A DNA stretch of 64,000 nt, from NCBI GenBank assembly GCA_029168955.1, contig JAPDOI010000020.1:2016501-2080500 (forward strand). Reading direction: 5' to 3'. Position numbers and translations under genes: made by a program. The stretch is from Aplectana chamaeleonis. Taxonomy: Eukaryota; Nematoda; Chromadorea; Rhabditida; Cosmocercidae. The notes beneath the pieces were generated by a model. The model saw nothing but the letters and a program-made list of their open reading frames with translations. It had not been told where the DNA came from and searched no databases. Positions within the stretch are counted from its first letter, which is position 1; every line of letters begins with the position of its first letter. This document shows positions 13,301 through 28,300 of this stretch, in pieces.

Positions 13301-16300
13301 GCTGATTATTTAGAAAATTCATTCTCCCAGCATCCCTCTCAAAGAGTTTCCCAAAACTACCCCAAAACCTGAAATTTACTGCTACGAGGGGAAATTTGGG
13401 CATAGTGAATGAAAGATGTTTTTTTTTTCAAAAAATTACCCCTAAATCTTGCAATTTGTCGAAAAATCAAACATAAGTCTGAAAATACGTGGAAATCCAG
13501 CATAAAAATTCCAGAGAACCAATGTGAAACTATTCAGTTGGAAAAAAACTTTTTTCATATTTGCAGGACGTGTTGATGATATCTATTTTCATACGACAGT
13601 AATCGAAACTTATTAGTCACTCCGATTTTTGTAGTTTCTCCAAAGCTCTGACTCGAGATCACTATCGCCTTTTCATGTACTTTTGGTTTTCGGATGATTA
13701 TGTTTCGAATAGTCCCTTGAAAAAATTTTGGGCTCTCCACAAAGTAGTCTGATTAAACCGTTTTCGTTTACACCAAATCAATATTTACGAAAGCATATTC
13801 CGAGAACAAAAACTAGTGAGTGATAAGTTGAATTTTTATCGAGAATATAATAAGTAAATTTTGAGTTGTATTTAAAAAAATATTTATGTTCAATTATTTG
13901 TATAACAACAAGTTTTCGAATACTCAAAATTACTCTCAAAAGTTTCAAAAATATTCATTCCGTACCTGTCTTTAGACGAATATTATCGAGCCTCATTTTT
14001 GTCTTGGTTTTTTCAAACGTTGTAAAACTGTCCTGATGATTTTAAATCTAACGTAAAATCATTCGAAAGCAATTACCAGAGCCAAACAAATTGTTATTGA
14101 GACAACTAGCACGTCTTCTCCTGTCAGAAAAGGCAGAAAGAAAACACAAAAAAAGTAGTAAAAAAACTCTGAAGAGTTACAGAACTGTCCATTTTTTTCA
14201 CATTGCTTGACATGATTCGTTGGTTATCGACCCAAAAGTATCTCCATTCATACGTGTTAAATGGGGAAAAATGGATCAAGATGGTTCTTGAAATTTTGAA
14301 CGATCAAACTGTTGCTTATGTTCTGCTTTTCACAATGGCGTTCAGATTCATAAAGATGTGAAATTCCTCATGAACAAGCCTGCTTTTCCAGAACGGGGAT
14401 AAAACAAAAGCGAGCCTACCTCTGAGTAGAATCTGATTGGAATATTTATTTCACTGACATAGTAGTGGGGACTCGAAGCCGCTTTTTTAGAATTGTTAAA
14501 CATTCGGATTGTTTCCTAAGACTCGTGGTTGTTCTAATCATCCGACATGCGCTAGCGCGCTCTAACTAATACGTATCGGATACCGCAGATGCTGTTTAGC
14601 CGCGCCCATCCGCCGCGCGCGGGGGCCCCGCCGCATTGGCGGTGGGGGAAACGCAGTACACCCTGAGCAGGGTTGCGACTCGGCGCAACGGGGGTCGTGA
14701 AGATTTTGGGATAATTTTGAAGAAAAATGAAAATTCGGGGTGGGGTGCTTATAAAATTTTTGTTTGAAAGGAATTTTCTCCAAGCCATTTGATAAGCTGA
14801 AATGGGTTAGTAATAGTCGTTTCAAGGTCAAGCGGTGTTGAGAAATTGCCCAACGGGGGATGGGGGGTCGCAGAGATTTTGGCCGAAAATGGAGTTAAGG
14901 GGGAATCGCAAAATTTTGGTCCAAAAAGTAAAATGTAGTGAAGATATCCCAAAAATTTTCGATATTTTTAGTCACCAGTGATAAGTATTTTAGCATTGCT
15001 CAGGTTTAAGCCGCTTGAGCCCGAATACTAAACAAATTTTCGTGTCTGACAGTTTTAGTAGTCAAATACAAACTGCCCAGAAATCGCGCCTCGGATGGGG
15101 GGGGGGTGGCAAAAAATATGGATTTTGGAAGAGAACAATTTTGATGGTGGGGTTCGCTACGATTTCAAAAAATGCGCAACGCCCTGCTCGACCCCCCATC
15201 CTTGGATATCAGAATTCTCAAGGATAAAGAGTGTTTGAAAATTGGCAACTGTTCCTCTAATGAAACGAACGCAGGACAACTGTTACATGACGTGGGCGGA
15301 GTGATTCACTGGGTCGGCTGGTCCACGAGATTTTACCCACTTCCTGACCGTTTTTAGTCGTACTTCCGTTCTTATTCTTCCGAGACCGACACAAAGCGTA
15401 CGTTTGTGTAAAAAACCGGAAACTTTCTCATTGTGAACACTGCCTTTGAATAGCGTGCGTATTTTTGATACCTGACAGTATTCATTAGGCTCTTTTCTAG
15501 AGAAAATCTGTCAGAGGCAGAGAAGAACAAGTGGAATGATGAGCTTTCGAAGCTGTACGTCGAAATGGAAAACCTACAATTGGATAAGGTATGCATTCTT
15601 TGGTGAATTTAATGTTTTTTTTTTTCGCCACCACGTGACAGTCTCTCCTGAGGCCGAATTCATCATTGCGTCAACGCTGGGTTTGTCGATTTGGGTTGGG
15701 TTTAGCGCATGCAGAACCGTGCGCTGCTCCTAACTCCACCCAAATTCACAAACCCAGGGTCAACGCAATGGTGTGACCGGTCTTTGTTTTGTTACGTCTC
15801 TGGGGTTTTGACGGGTGACAAAGGGTGTTTAGGAGGGGGATAGCGAAACTGCACGTTTTTTTTTTCAAATTTCGGCCACCAAGGGGTTGCTGGAATCACA
15901 GATCTGCCGAGGTTCGTCATAGAGCTCTGCTGGGCATGTTGAATGTCGTATTCTCGTTTCCTCGTCATAATCCCTTGGTGTCCAAAATCTCCCTTGAGGC
16001 TCTTCTGGAAACCCATGAAACTGGAAAAGCGCTGTAAACTCTGTGATATCCTCGGTTATTCGCGAGTGAATTTGGATGAAAGAATATGAGGCCATCAGTT
16101 TACATAGGGGCATTTTCAGGGTGTCCCCCGTCACACGAATTTGACGATTTTACCCCTTTAGCGTTGGCCTTTCTGCCAAGTGCGATATACCCCTTGAAAG
16201 CACAAATTCTTTCCTATCTAACGCTTCCTTCCATTTGGGCCAAAGCGGGCTCGTTTGCGAAATATATACTCTAATTCAGTGGTAATCTTAAGTACTGAGC

Positions 16301-19300
16301 ATCTTTGAGTACTTCTATTTACCTTGAGGTAAATCACGCAACCTGTCAGAGATGACAGCATATTTGAGCCACCTTAGGACTAGATGATAGTGTTTGCGGA
16401 AATTTTCGACGGAGCGTAATTATTGATTTTTGGCGGCTCTTGTGATTTACAGCTTTTGTCTTTTTCAGGCTTATCCGAGAAGTTTCCGCCTCAAACTTCA
16501 AAGTTGAAGGCAGTGTGTACGATAAAAATCGTTCTTCCGCCTAGCTTGAAAACGGTCTCACGCTGATTCCAATGATGTCTCTAGAATCGTACAAGACCTT
16601 CTGGGAACGGAGTTACGGTTCCTCAAAAATTGAGCTCTTCCCCTTTGCAGCCGCAGGAAGGTTTTTGTCAAAGGTTCAAGAAACGGGCGTTCGAAGTTGG
16701 ATTTGTCCACAAATCCATTGTTTTCAGTGTGGTGGGCCTCTTTAGGCGATCGAATACGTGGTTAATCGTGTGGCCACGGCTACCACACTCCGGACACTCG
16801 TCAGGCTTACTGCAGTCGATCTTATGCAAGCATGACATCAGCATAGGGGAATGACCGCAGCGTAACGAGGCAATGGTACTTCTAGCTCGCCTACCAAGTT
16901 CCATCTCGGTGTTGCTGAATACAGGTGGTACGATCCCCAATATGGGGTTGACGGCCATCCTTCTCAAGTGATCCATGACGAACTTGGTGTGCTCCGCACG
17001 TAAAAGACGCAGGCGATCCAGTTGGGAGTCCGTCCATCTTTGTATATTAACTTTCTCGGAAGCATCCCGAAAAAAATTGAGCCAGGGAAGCATAGTGGAC
17101 GAGTTGTCCGAGGCCTGTAACTTCCGTCTTTTGCAGTCGATGTATGCGAGCTGACCTGAGTAAAGAGAGAAGTTGAGAATGAAGGGAAGAATGGGGCTAT
17201 AGATCGGAAACCATCGCTCATCTCACGATATCGAGTTTCCATTTGTTCACGTTATAGAGCAGGCACTGCGCTTTTGGGGTTTGCTTTGCGCTCAAAGTGT
17301 GAACTTCGGGCTTTTTTGGGGCTCTTTCTGGCTCGTTTTCATGCGTTCTTCTGACGTTGACGTTGCGGTTTACCCCTCCACTACCCATTCCTAGTGGAAA
17401 CTGAAACACATTTTTTATCGTGAACACTGCCTTTAAGCATAATTGCCAAGTCCCTACTCAGTAGTGTTTTTTCGTCAATTTGTCGATTGTTTTTCTTCGA
17501 AAATCGATAAGAATGGCGAAAATCGAATTTTCAGAAAAAAAAACGGTCGATAATTGACGAAAAATATTGTTGAGCAGGAAATTAGCCTTTATACCTAACT
17601 TTGAAGCTTTGAGGCCGAAATTTCTAGGATAAGCCAGAAAATACCGAAGTTGTAATCCACAAAAGCCGCTAAAAATCAATAATTACGCTCCGTCGAAAAT
17701 TTGCGCAAATGCCATCATCTAGCTCTTAAATGTCTTGTCAACTCTGGTGCGGAATTGGTGGATACCTCAAAGTAAATAGAAGCTTTCAAATGTGCTCAGT
17801 ACTGAAGATTACCACTGAATTATAGCATTTGTGTCGCAAATGAGCAGGCTGTGGAGCAAGTTGAAGGCAGCGTCGGATAGAGAAGAATTCGCGCTTTTGA
17901 TAGGTATATCGCACTTGGCCGGAGGACCAACGCCGAATGGTGTAAAAACGGTCAAAGTCAAAAGCCGGGAAACTTTCGCTTCAACCCAATACTACTCTTG
18001 ATGGGTGATGGAGCAGGCAGTATTCGTCCAGTAGCGTAGCTGACATTTTTTAGGCACCTGCTCGAGCCGCCTCCATCCTCTACGGTCTGGGATTCACCCC
18101 GGATGAGCAGAAAAAGCCAACAAAGTGGGTGTCTCCATGGTATCCGCTTACAAATTTTGTTTTTTTTTTCTTTCAATACGTATTTTCAAATCAATTCAGA
18201 GAGTTCTCCGGTGGTTGGCGAATGCGTGTGGCCCTTGCCAGGGCTCTGTTTGTAAAGCCCGATCTGCTATTACTTGATGAGCCGACTAACATGTTAGACA
18301 TGAGAGCGGTTTACTGGTTAGAAGGGCATCTCCAGGTTGGTTATACTTCATTTCCTCAGAGGCAGAGCTAGAGGCGGGATAGAACCGTTTTTTTTTTCAG
18401 CAATGGGAGGGCACTATCCTCACAGTTTCTCACGATCGAAAGTTCCTGAACGAGATCTGTACGGATATTGTGCACTTACATACGAGGAGGCTTGATCACT
18501 ATAAGGGGAATTACGACACGTTTGAGAAGGTGCGTTTGGATCCAACCCTTGGTCATTTCGACTTATTCTGAGTGGGTTTGTTTGTAGACCATGAAGGAGA
18601 AGCTCACGCAGCAGCAACGGGAGTATGAGGCTCAACAAACGCTCCGACAGCATACACAGGAGTTCATCGACAAGTTCCGCTATAATGCTAAACGAGCAGC
18701 TATGGTGCAAAGTAGGATAAAAATGCTGGAGAAATTGTGAGTTCGCAGTGATTGGGGTGTAGAATTGAAGAAAAATTGTTTTTACCGTAACGAAATGTGA
18801 GTCCGCAGTTGCAGACCGCTGCTATTGCAGCACGGAGCTCGAAAATAATGGTGTTAGGATCACCACGGTCAATCTTGCTGAATAGGGTTCGGCGCGTTGT
18901 GTGGATGTCCACCTCGGTGGCCTGAGCTGCGCGAGGGTGAAGGGGTCTGAGCTCCGCTGCGAGACCAAGTGAACCATCCTGACCGGTGCGAAATTTCTCA
19001 GCGGGGGTGGGAAGGGGTCGCAAACACTCTGGCCCAAAAATGAGGTTAAGGGGGATTGCGGAAATTCCGGCCCAAAATTGAAAATTTCTTCCGGAAGTGA
19101 ATGGAAATTGAAAATAAAGGTTAATAAACACCATAAGGTGCCTTTTAAGTACTCTTTATCGTCAAGCCTGCGATGACTAAGCCGGGCGGCGCCGAGTTGA
19201 AGCGGGCGCGGCGCGACCGCGCAGCGCGATTTGTATCTATTTGCTCCGCCACTGAGGTGATTCTGCTAGCTTTTTACTCTTGTTCCTAACATATTTCGAC

Positions 19301-22300
19301 TTTTTAATCCTTAATGGCAGGGTCCGGGCGGAATTTCGATTCTGAGATTTTCCGCTGAACCGGTGCGCATGCTACAGGTAGTCCCAAGAAACACGCGACA
19401 ACTGTGTAAAGACCGGTCTTTTTCAAGTTATTCCAGCCCTTTTCAGTCAACCGCTATGTCAGAAAAGTGTGTCTATCGTCCATGTTTGAGCCATCGTCGA
19501 CGTATTCTTCAAAACTGCAGTAAATATCGGTCATTCTGGCAATGATTGTCATGTTGTGAAAACGGTAATCCTTGACTTAAAGGCTGTTTTCTCCAGAAGT
19601 AAGGACCCAGACTTTGTGAAACGTTCAGACGATGTTCAGCTAGGCCAGCCCAATCTGTCAAATCCGAATTTCGGTGGTGTCAAAATTTGACCGGACCTTG
19701 CCTTTAAATTCACAGGAATGCGGGCAGTAGGCTGGCGAAATCACTTAGGCCCTAGTTATACACCGGCGGGACGCTGCGGAAATAGCAAGACAACTATCAC
19801 TTATATGCGCCCTAACTGCGCTCAGGCATGCCAAAAGGAACAGAAGTCGCAGAAAAACGCGCCGGAAGGCCGCACAGAGCAGTTATACACGCCGCGGCAC
19901 CGTATACTGCATCCCTACGGGACCTGCTCTGTTGGAAATTTGCCAATTTCCACCAGCTGATTATTTTTCAGATTTAGAATTGTTAAAACATTACCAACAC
20001 GACATAACGAGCACTGTAATGACGAGAGGAATTGATTATTAGTGCTATTCTGCAAACAAAAAGTGTCAGAAGCGAAAAAACCGATAAAATACCATTAAAA
20101 ACGCCTGGAAATTTTTGTCCGCAGTATTGCGTCGAAGACGCAACATTGCAGACGAATCCCAGATTCACGCAGCAGGCGGCGGCAATGTCATCGCGAGACG
20201 TTTTCATTCCGCTGGTGTATAACTAGGGCCTTATACCAGCGGCTGGGGCAATCTAATACACGCACCCCGGCCGCGCCCGCTTCGACTCAGCGCCGCTCGG
20301 CTTAGTCCTCGCAGGTTTGACTGTACTTCAACAATTTTTTTTTGAAAATTGCCTAAAATTTACACCTCAGTGGAGGGATCGCAAAAATTTCGGATTTTTG
20401 GAAAATGTTTGGCTGTCGGAGGCGGGGTCGCTCAGATTTCGCGAAATCGCATAAAGCCCCGCCTGACTGTGCTGACCGTAAAGATTTAAATTTTCGCAGA
20501 ATTTCAAATTTTACAACAAAAAACATGAAATAACGCTCCCGGGAAGAATCTGCGAAAATCACCAAAATTTTATTCTCGGATTGGGGGATCTGAGTGAATT
20601 AAGCCTTGTCCACACCTCGTGCCGTACCCTGTTGCTGACAAGGGAACCACAATAAGTCATAGTGACCATTCCAAATGAAATGTACTTTTCTAGAACCATT
20701 TTCGGACGAAAAGTCCGATTATGCCCATCGCAGCTGCCTAGACTTTCTGAAAGAAGTTATGAGCGTTTATAAAGCTGCGCGGCAAGGTAAGGGTACCCCC
20801 ATGATATTTTCCTGGTGATTTTAGATCTTTCTCCGGATTTCGCTAAAAACATGTTTGTAGGAGTAATCTGGGGTGCTGAACACGAATCTGGGCTTTGGTT
20901 GCCCAAGTTTTAAGGTTTACTGTAGGTTACGGTAGGTAACACACCATTTAGGAGGCAAAACCCTTTTTAATAATTCGAGAATCGACAAATGGACATCGAA
21001 TTCGTATTCAGCACCCCAAGCAACCCACACATAGAAACTTTGAGACAAAGCTGAGACCTTGACCAAACTACCGTATCCCCACCGTAATCTACCGTATGCT
21101 GCCAAAAATCGATAAACCGACATCAGATTCGTGTTCAGCACTCCAAATAACCCTCAGAGCGAATGTTTAGTCAAATCTGGAATATTTTCTAAAACGCTTC
21201 GAGAGCCCTTTAATTGGTATAAATAAAAGCCCACTCGAAAATCCGTACAAGTCCAAAACGCTGTTAGTCTGCGCAAAGTTTGGAAAATGTTCCTTTACCC
21301 TAACTTTGCTTAGTGGGGTAGTTTTGGGCGCTGAACACGATCATGAGGTCCGTTTCCGGATTTTGTAAAAATAATGCGCTTTTTGGAGGGTAGAATAAGT
21401 AAGAAAATCAGAGAAAAAGTGCCTGCAACTTTTTTCAGAGTGGCTCTAGGCAACTGCGATAGGAATATTCGGACTTTTCGTCCGAAAATGGTTCTAGAGA
21501 AGTACATTTCATTTGGAATGGTAACTGCGACTTATTGTGGTTCCCTTGTGAAACCCTGTGACCTTGGATCCTGGGCAGGGTTGAGCAGGGTTGCGACTCA
21601 CCGCATTGGGGGGGTCGTGAAAATTTTGGATAACTTTTGGAAAAAAAAAGAAAATAGGGGGGAAGGACTCGTAAAATTTGGGTGGATGCTGTTTTGTACA
21701 GGCTGTCAGCAAGTGCGCGGACTTTGGCCTCCATAAAATCTCTGACAGCCGGCTCCAAGTATACTGTAGCTTGGCTAAAATTGTCAAATCACGCGTTTTC
21801 GAGATTGAAAAGCTGGAATTCGGTTATGTTAGCGGGAACGACTTGGTCATAGATTAGTTTAACACTGATCAGGTACTGATAGCTTATCCGATTAAACTGA
21901 TTTGGTGAAAACTCCACGATCTCAAGCATTTTGAGCCGGAGAACTGGGGATCAGCTTTGGTTAACCTGACGATTGCGAAATTGATCCTCTTTAACTCAAA
22001 TAAGGGACTGATACCTTATAAAATTGCATTAATAAGGTCATAACTCGCCGGTTTTCAGGTTTTTAGCCCGCAAAAGCGGAAGTTTGCTCCTGATATATTG
22101 GGCATAGCAAAATTAATAAAACCCATTATATCAGGAGCAAACTCCCGCTTCTCCTGGCTGAATACCTGAAAATCGTAGAGTTATGACCTTATCGGTGCGC
22201 TTTGATAAGGTATCAGTTCTTTCTTCAAGTTAAAGAGGATCGATTTCGCAATTTCAGTGTTAACACAAGCTGATCCCGGTTCTCCGGCTCAAAATGCTTG

Positions 22301-25300
22301 AGATGGTAGTTTTTACCTTATCAGTTTATACTGCTAGGCTATCAGTGCCTGATTAGTGTTAAAATATTCTATAACCAAGTCGTTACCGCTAACATGACCG
22401 AATTCCGGCTTTTTCGCCTCGAAAACTTGCGATTTGAATGTTTTTGCCAAGCTACAGTATATTTGGAGGCTGACTGTCAGTAATTTTATGGCAGCCACTG
22501 CTTTCTCGATTGCTGACAGCCTGTGCAAAACGGCCTTTGTCCTAAAATTTAAGAAGAAAAGAGAATGCGCTGTAAACCTTTTGGTTAGTTAAATTGATGA
22601 AGCAATCCTAAGAAGCTAGAGCAATTCTTCGTATCGGGGGGGGGGGGTTGTGAAGATTTAATTTTTTCCTTCAAATTTGGTCAACAGGGGGAGGGTCGTA
22701 GCTCCGACGAACATTTGCGCAAGGTCCTGTTCAACCCTGATTCTGGGGATTTTCTGCAAGATGTTTGCTGCAAAAGCGGTCGTCTGCAAGTGTAGATAGG
22801 AATTTCGTCCCTATAAGCAGAGTTCCAGAGGCGGCACGCGCTGCGTCGCGGTCAGTGAGCGTCGGCTGAATGGGCTGCATTGCGACATCCCCGCATTCTC
22901 TGTGAAATCTAGTGATTTGGCATGTTCCGTAGCATGCCAAATCAGGTGCTGAAAAGCATTACACGCGATAGTGGTTGTCTACGTTCGCCGCGGGCACGGC
23001 ACTCTCCTGACCGTGACGCACGCGTACGCTTGCGGGTGAGCAATGTCATGGAGCCGAAGAGTTCTGTGGACAGTCACTCTCAAGGGAATCCATTTTAGCG
23101 TAGCCCGAAATGAGCGGAATGAAGTACCCCGCGTTGTGAATGTTCCTTTCACATACCTAAATTTCAGAAAATGACAAGCCCGAAACGGTAGGTGGACCTC
23201 AGAAATTGAAATAATTCTCGCAAAACACAGGTAGGGTTATTTGGGATGCTGAATACGAATATGACGTTAGTTTCCGATTTTTTGGGCGACTACTATGAGT
23301 CACGGTATAAAAGCAGCATTTTATGGTGAGTGTAGCCGCGAAAGGGATAGCTGCGGATCACTCAGCAGTCCGCGCGCCTGTCGCGTGCGCCGATCGATCA
23401 CCACATTTCTCAGGCCTAGTGCATACTTCCCGCGACGCGCGGCGGCGACAGTGCATGTCAGCAACATCGATTCTCTGTCGATTTATATGGCAACCAATAT
23501 GTCGCGTCATCTGTCGCGGGAAGTATGCACTAGGCCTCATGGGCGCACACGACGCAGCGCAGGCTGCTGATGTATCCGCAGCTAGCACTGTCGTGGTGAC
23601 CCGAACAATACCTTCGTAACTGGCAAAAGTTTTCCGAAAACAGGCTAAAAACGTGCCTTATTTACGTTATCAGTACCCCCCCCCCAATTGACTCTCCTGG
23701 AATAAGTTTGGGTGAAGAAAAAACCGCCCCCACCCCGGCGGGAATGGGGGGGGGCACACAAATGTCCAAACTAGAAAGAGGGGACCCGCACCTCTAGCGG
23801 ACTCTAACGCCATGCCTTCTCCTGCTTAGGCCGCTGTCATAGTCGGGCCAAGGCCGGACTGAGCCGTCCTGTCCCGTTTCTAGTGAGCCTGCGCTGCCCC
23901 TAGTTTGTCGGCTGCATGCTGATCTTTTATGCGGATGTTCTCGAGCGCACTGCGACCGGTTTAGCTCGGCCACAACGGAGGGGGGAGTCTATCCCAGTAA
24001 GCAGTGCATTTCATACGTATCGACGTGGAGGGCCGCAGCTGGCTCAAGACGGACCAGGTGGGCTCAGTCCGGTCACATCTGAGGGATTTTTCGACATGAG
24101 TGAGCAATGTATTACATGCGTATCGACCGGGACGATCATAAGGTCTTCATCTGAATGGTGCCCCTTGCAGGCCGGTACTTCATGCAGTTGAACTCGACGC
24201 AGATATTACATTTAAATTCCCGGAATGTGAAGTCCTGAATAACCCTGTGTTACAGTTGGATGATATGTCTTTCAGGTGCACATTTTTTAAAAGTTTAAAA
24301 CAGGTTTTTCATAAAATAATCGGTTGTATGAGTTTAGATACACCGATGATGCACCGTTCCTATTCCGAAAGCTGAATCTTGGAACGCATGCCAATTCGCG
24401 TATATGTATTGTGAGTTTTATGGACTTTGTCAGTGTCCTTTCAAATAGTTTTCCCAAATTTAGGTTGGTGAAAACGGGTCGGGAAAAACTACCCTGCTGA
24501 AACTCCTTCTCGGTGAACTTGAACCCACGGTAGGTGATTGCATAGCAGGACTGAAAATAGGATGAAATTGAATTTTAAATAAAAGTTGTAATTTTTAGGT
24601 GGGTATCCGTAATGTAAATAGACGAATTAGGATCGGGTATTTCACACAGCATCATGTCGATCAACTTGATATGGACATGACGGCGATTGAGGTGCTCGCG
24701 CATAATTATCCAGGTATGCAGGACTTTTGTTCATTTCTTGGTCCATTTTGTGCTCGTTTATTGGCTACAGTCCTCTTGCAAGGATAGGGATCCTGAGTTA
24801 TAAATTGGGTTGAAGCGAAAGTTTCCCGCCACTTGACATAGACGTTTTTTAACCTTTCAGCGGTGGTCCTCCGACCAAGTGCGATATACTGATCGAAAGC
24901 CCAAATTCTTTTCTATCTAACGCTACCTTCCACTTGGGCCAACACCTACTCATTTGCGAAATACATGCTATAATTCAGTGGTAATTTTCAGTACTGAGCA
25001 TCTTTGAGTGCTTCTATTTACTTTGAGGCTACCAAACCTGCCAGAGTTAGCTGGATATTTGAGCCACCTTAGTGCTAGATGAAAGCGTTTGCGGAAAATT
25101 TCGATGGAGCTGGATTATTAGTTTTCAGCGAAGTTTGTGATTTCGCAACTTGGGTATTTTCTGGCTTATCCGAGAAGTTTCGGCCGCGAAGCTTCGAAGT
25201 TAAGTATAATTTCCAAATTCCCACTCAATAGTATTTTCCTCAGTTATCGACCGTTTTTCTGAAAATTGATAAATGTGGCGAAAATCGAATTTCAAAAAAA

Positions 25301-28300
25301 AGGTCGATAATTGACTGAAAGATACTGTTGAGTGAGGTTTTGTGCGTTATACATAACGTTGAAGCTCCGTGGCCGAAGCTTCTCGGATATGCCAGAAAAG
25401 ATCGAAGTTGCAAAATCACAAAATCGTCTGAAAGTCAATAAATGCGTTCCGTCGAAAAGTTCCGCAAAGGCTATCTCCTCGTCCTAAGGCGGCCCAAATA
25501 TCCTGTCAACACTGGCTGGTTCGATGGTTTACCTCAAATTGAGCACTCAAAAATGCTCATTACTTATGATTACCACTGAATTATAGCATTTATCTTGAAA
25601 ATGAGCAGGCTTTGGTCCAACTGGAAGGCAACGCTAGATAGAAAATATTTCGGGTTTTCGATCGGTATATCGCACTTGGCCGAAGAACCAACGCTAAAAG
25701 GTTTGAAAATCGTCAAAGTTGAGAGTCGGGAACTTTTTTCTTCAATCTAATACATAGAGATTATTTAAATTGTGAGAAATATTGGGTTGGGGAATAAGTT
25801 CGTTCGGTTTTTTTCAGAATCTTAATTTTAATGATCTGTCTGTTCGTTTGCCAAAGTGTTTAGATTCATTAGAAAGTGCTTCTTCTGCCCTACAAATCTG
25901 TATTGTTTGTTTTTTCGCATATTTTTTCTGTTTTTTAGGCTTGGAACTGGAATACCCTCCAAATTGCCGTTCACCACCTCGCGCACCACGGAACAACACG
26001 CGGTCATAAACAGCGCTTTTTGTACCGAATTGTCACGGGAGATGAGAAATGATGTCTGTACGTCAGTACATATAAGGCAAAGAAGGGAGTGGGTGGCTCC
26101 AGGAGGCAAAGTGAAGCCGAGAGTCCATCGACAAGACCAAGTCATCTTGCCCCACGATAACGCCAGACCCATGTTGCACAAGTCATCAAAGCCGCACTCC
26201 ACGAGCTCGAATGGGAGGTTCTTTAGCATTCTCTGTACTCTCCGGACCTCGCGCCAACCGATTATCACTTTTTACCTACATGTGGAATCGAAAGAGTGGT
26301 GCCCCCCCCTCGACGGCAAAGTGGACCTCGAAAACTCGATAAACAACTTCTTCGACATCAGACCGGGCGGTTTTTGGCGGAACGGCATCAACAAATTGGT
26401 CGAGAGGTGTGGGCGGGTCGTAAACAGTAGCGGCGAATGCATAATTGATTAATTTGTTGTTATAATTATTGCTTTCTGTTCAAATAAAGCTCTTTGAAAA
26501 AAATCGAACGAACTCATTCCCCAACCTGATAGTAGAGGGTTCAACTAGGATCAATGCAATGTTTTGTTTATTGATTTGTACTTTTCAGGCAAATCTCAGG
26601 AGGAGTATCGCACAGCGTTGAGTCACTTTGGTTTATCGGGTGATATGGCACTGCAATCAGTGTATACGCTCTCCGGAGGACAGAAATCACGTCTAGCTTT
26701 TGCTAACATTGCCATGCTAAAGTGAGTTAGAAGTGAAGGTGAAGTCGGATCCGCTTTCTTCGTTGATTTGTTTAATAGAGATCGCATAAGTAAGTCTTCC
26801 GAATTTAATGTTTTCGGTAACGAGTTCTTTTTATTTCTAGCCCGAACTACTTGATTCTTGACGAGCCTACTAATCACTTGGATGTGGAGACGGTAGCAGC
26901 GCTTGGAACCGCTCTTAACAAGTTCAATGTAAGTTAGGGTGAAACTCTCCATTTTGTGCCTGTGTCACGATTTTACCTACATAAGTAGCGAAATTCTTGT
27001 TCACTTGCTTATATCTGCTAGTAAAGACTTCTGGACGTGAAAAACAGGTGTTGCCGAATATAGAACACCTTTTTTTGGCATATTCTGCTCCTTAAACTTG
27101 CACAAAACACGCTAAAATTCGAAGCAAGCGGATTCCTCAGTGAGAAAGAAATGCCTAAAGATGCGAGAAGCTTGCTTTTGTAGCTTTTTGATTCCAGAAG
27201 AATTTACTTTTCCCAGTTTTCAAAAAAAAAACTACTACACAATGCGAGAAAAATTTATTTTGAAATGATGGTGAGTGGGATTTCCTCAAAATTTTTAATA
27301 TCTTTTGTTTTTGGCCGTAAGGTTTTGGAGCAGCTCATTAAAATACGAAAAAAAGTTGTTTCTGAGTTCGCAAATATATAGAATATCTTCTAGTTTTTCG
27401 ATTTATCCTGGCTCTGAGTCCTTGCATTTTCCAGAAAAAACTTTTAATTTCAAAAGAATTCAATCGTACAATGACATATGCCTGTAGACTCGAAAAGTTT
27501 GTATTGTTTGCGGTTTCTGGTTTCCCGATTTTTTACAAAAGATTGTTGAAAGCGAAAAAAATGGTTTCCAATATTTGTTACGCCTCGTTCTAGAGACTGA
27601 TCCCAGCTTAAACTGGAGTTTCGAAAACTGATCTGTCGAGGTTGTGAGAAAAATGAAAAAAAAAACAATTTCAAGTTTGGTAGAATTCCTTAATGCTCTT
27701 TGGTAGATCAAAAACGACAAAATCCATATTTTTTTCGGATTAAAGAAATTCGAGCATTGTCAGCCCAAACTTTATCCAGGGGGTTGTTTGGGGCGTTGAA
27801 AACGAATGTAAGGTCCATTTTCAGTTTCTCAGAATATTCCTGTAAATTACAGTAGAAGTACCATTTGTCTACAGTAACCCACCGTAATCTTCCGAAAAAC
27901 TGAAAATGGACTTTATATTTGTGTTCAGCGCCCCAATTAACCCTCAGGGCAAAGTTTGGGCTGAGAGTGTTTAAATTTATGACTTCAAAAAAAGTTTTTG
28001 GTCGTTTTTGATCTACACATGAGCATTGAGGAATTTTACCAAAGTTCTACTTGTTTTTTTTTCATCTTCACATCATCATTCAACAGATAATCTTTTGAGA
28101 CTCCAGTTAGTTTTTGCTGGGATCAGTTCCTAGTAAGTGGCGCAGCAAGTATTGGAAACTATGATTTTTCTCGCTTCTTGCATTTTTTTTTTGGTAAGAA
28201 ATCGGAAAACCAAAAGCCACAAACTATCGAAACTTTCCGAGGCTACTGGTATACGTCATTGCAGGAGTGGATTCTTTTGAAATTAAAGGTTTTTCTCTGG

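Larger units (their letters stand above)
16070..17990. repeat. Foldback element copy 1, interrupted by a TTAA MITE
   Basis: Left arm (about 16140-16503) and right arm (17437-17985) are inverted relatives: for example TTGGCCTTTCTGCCAAGTGC against GCACTTGGCCGGAGGACCAA, and TTCAGTGGTAATCTTAAGTA against its complement near 17810. The uninterrupted version of the same element is at 24810-25752, which shows that 16508-17432 was inserted later into a TTAA site of this copy. Confidence 0.75.

Noticed and set aside
25856..26452. A 198-residue frame as an intact gene
   Set aside because: It is a frame through a defective mariner; motifs switch between frames.
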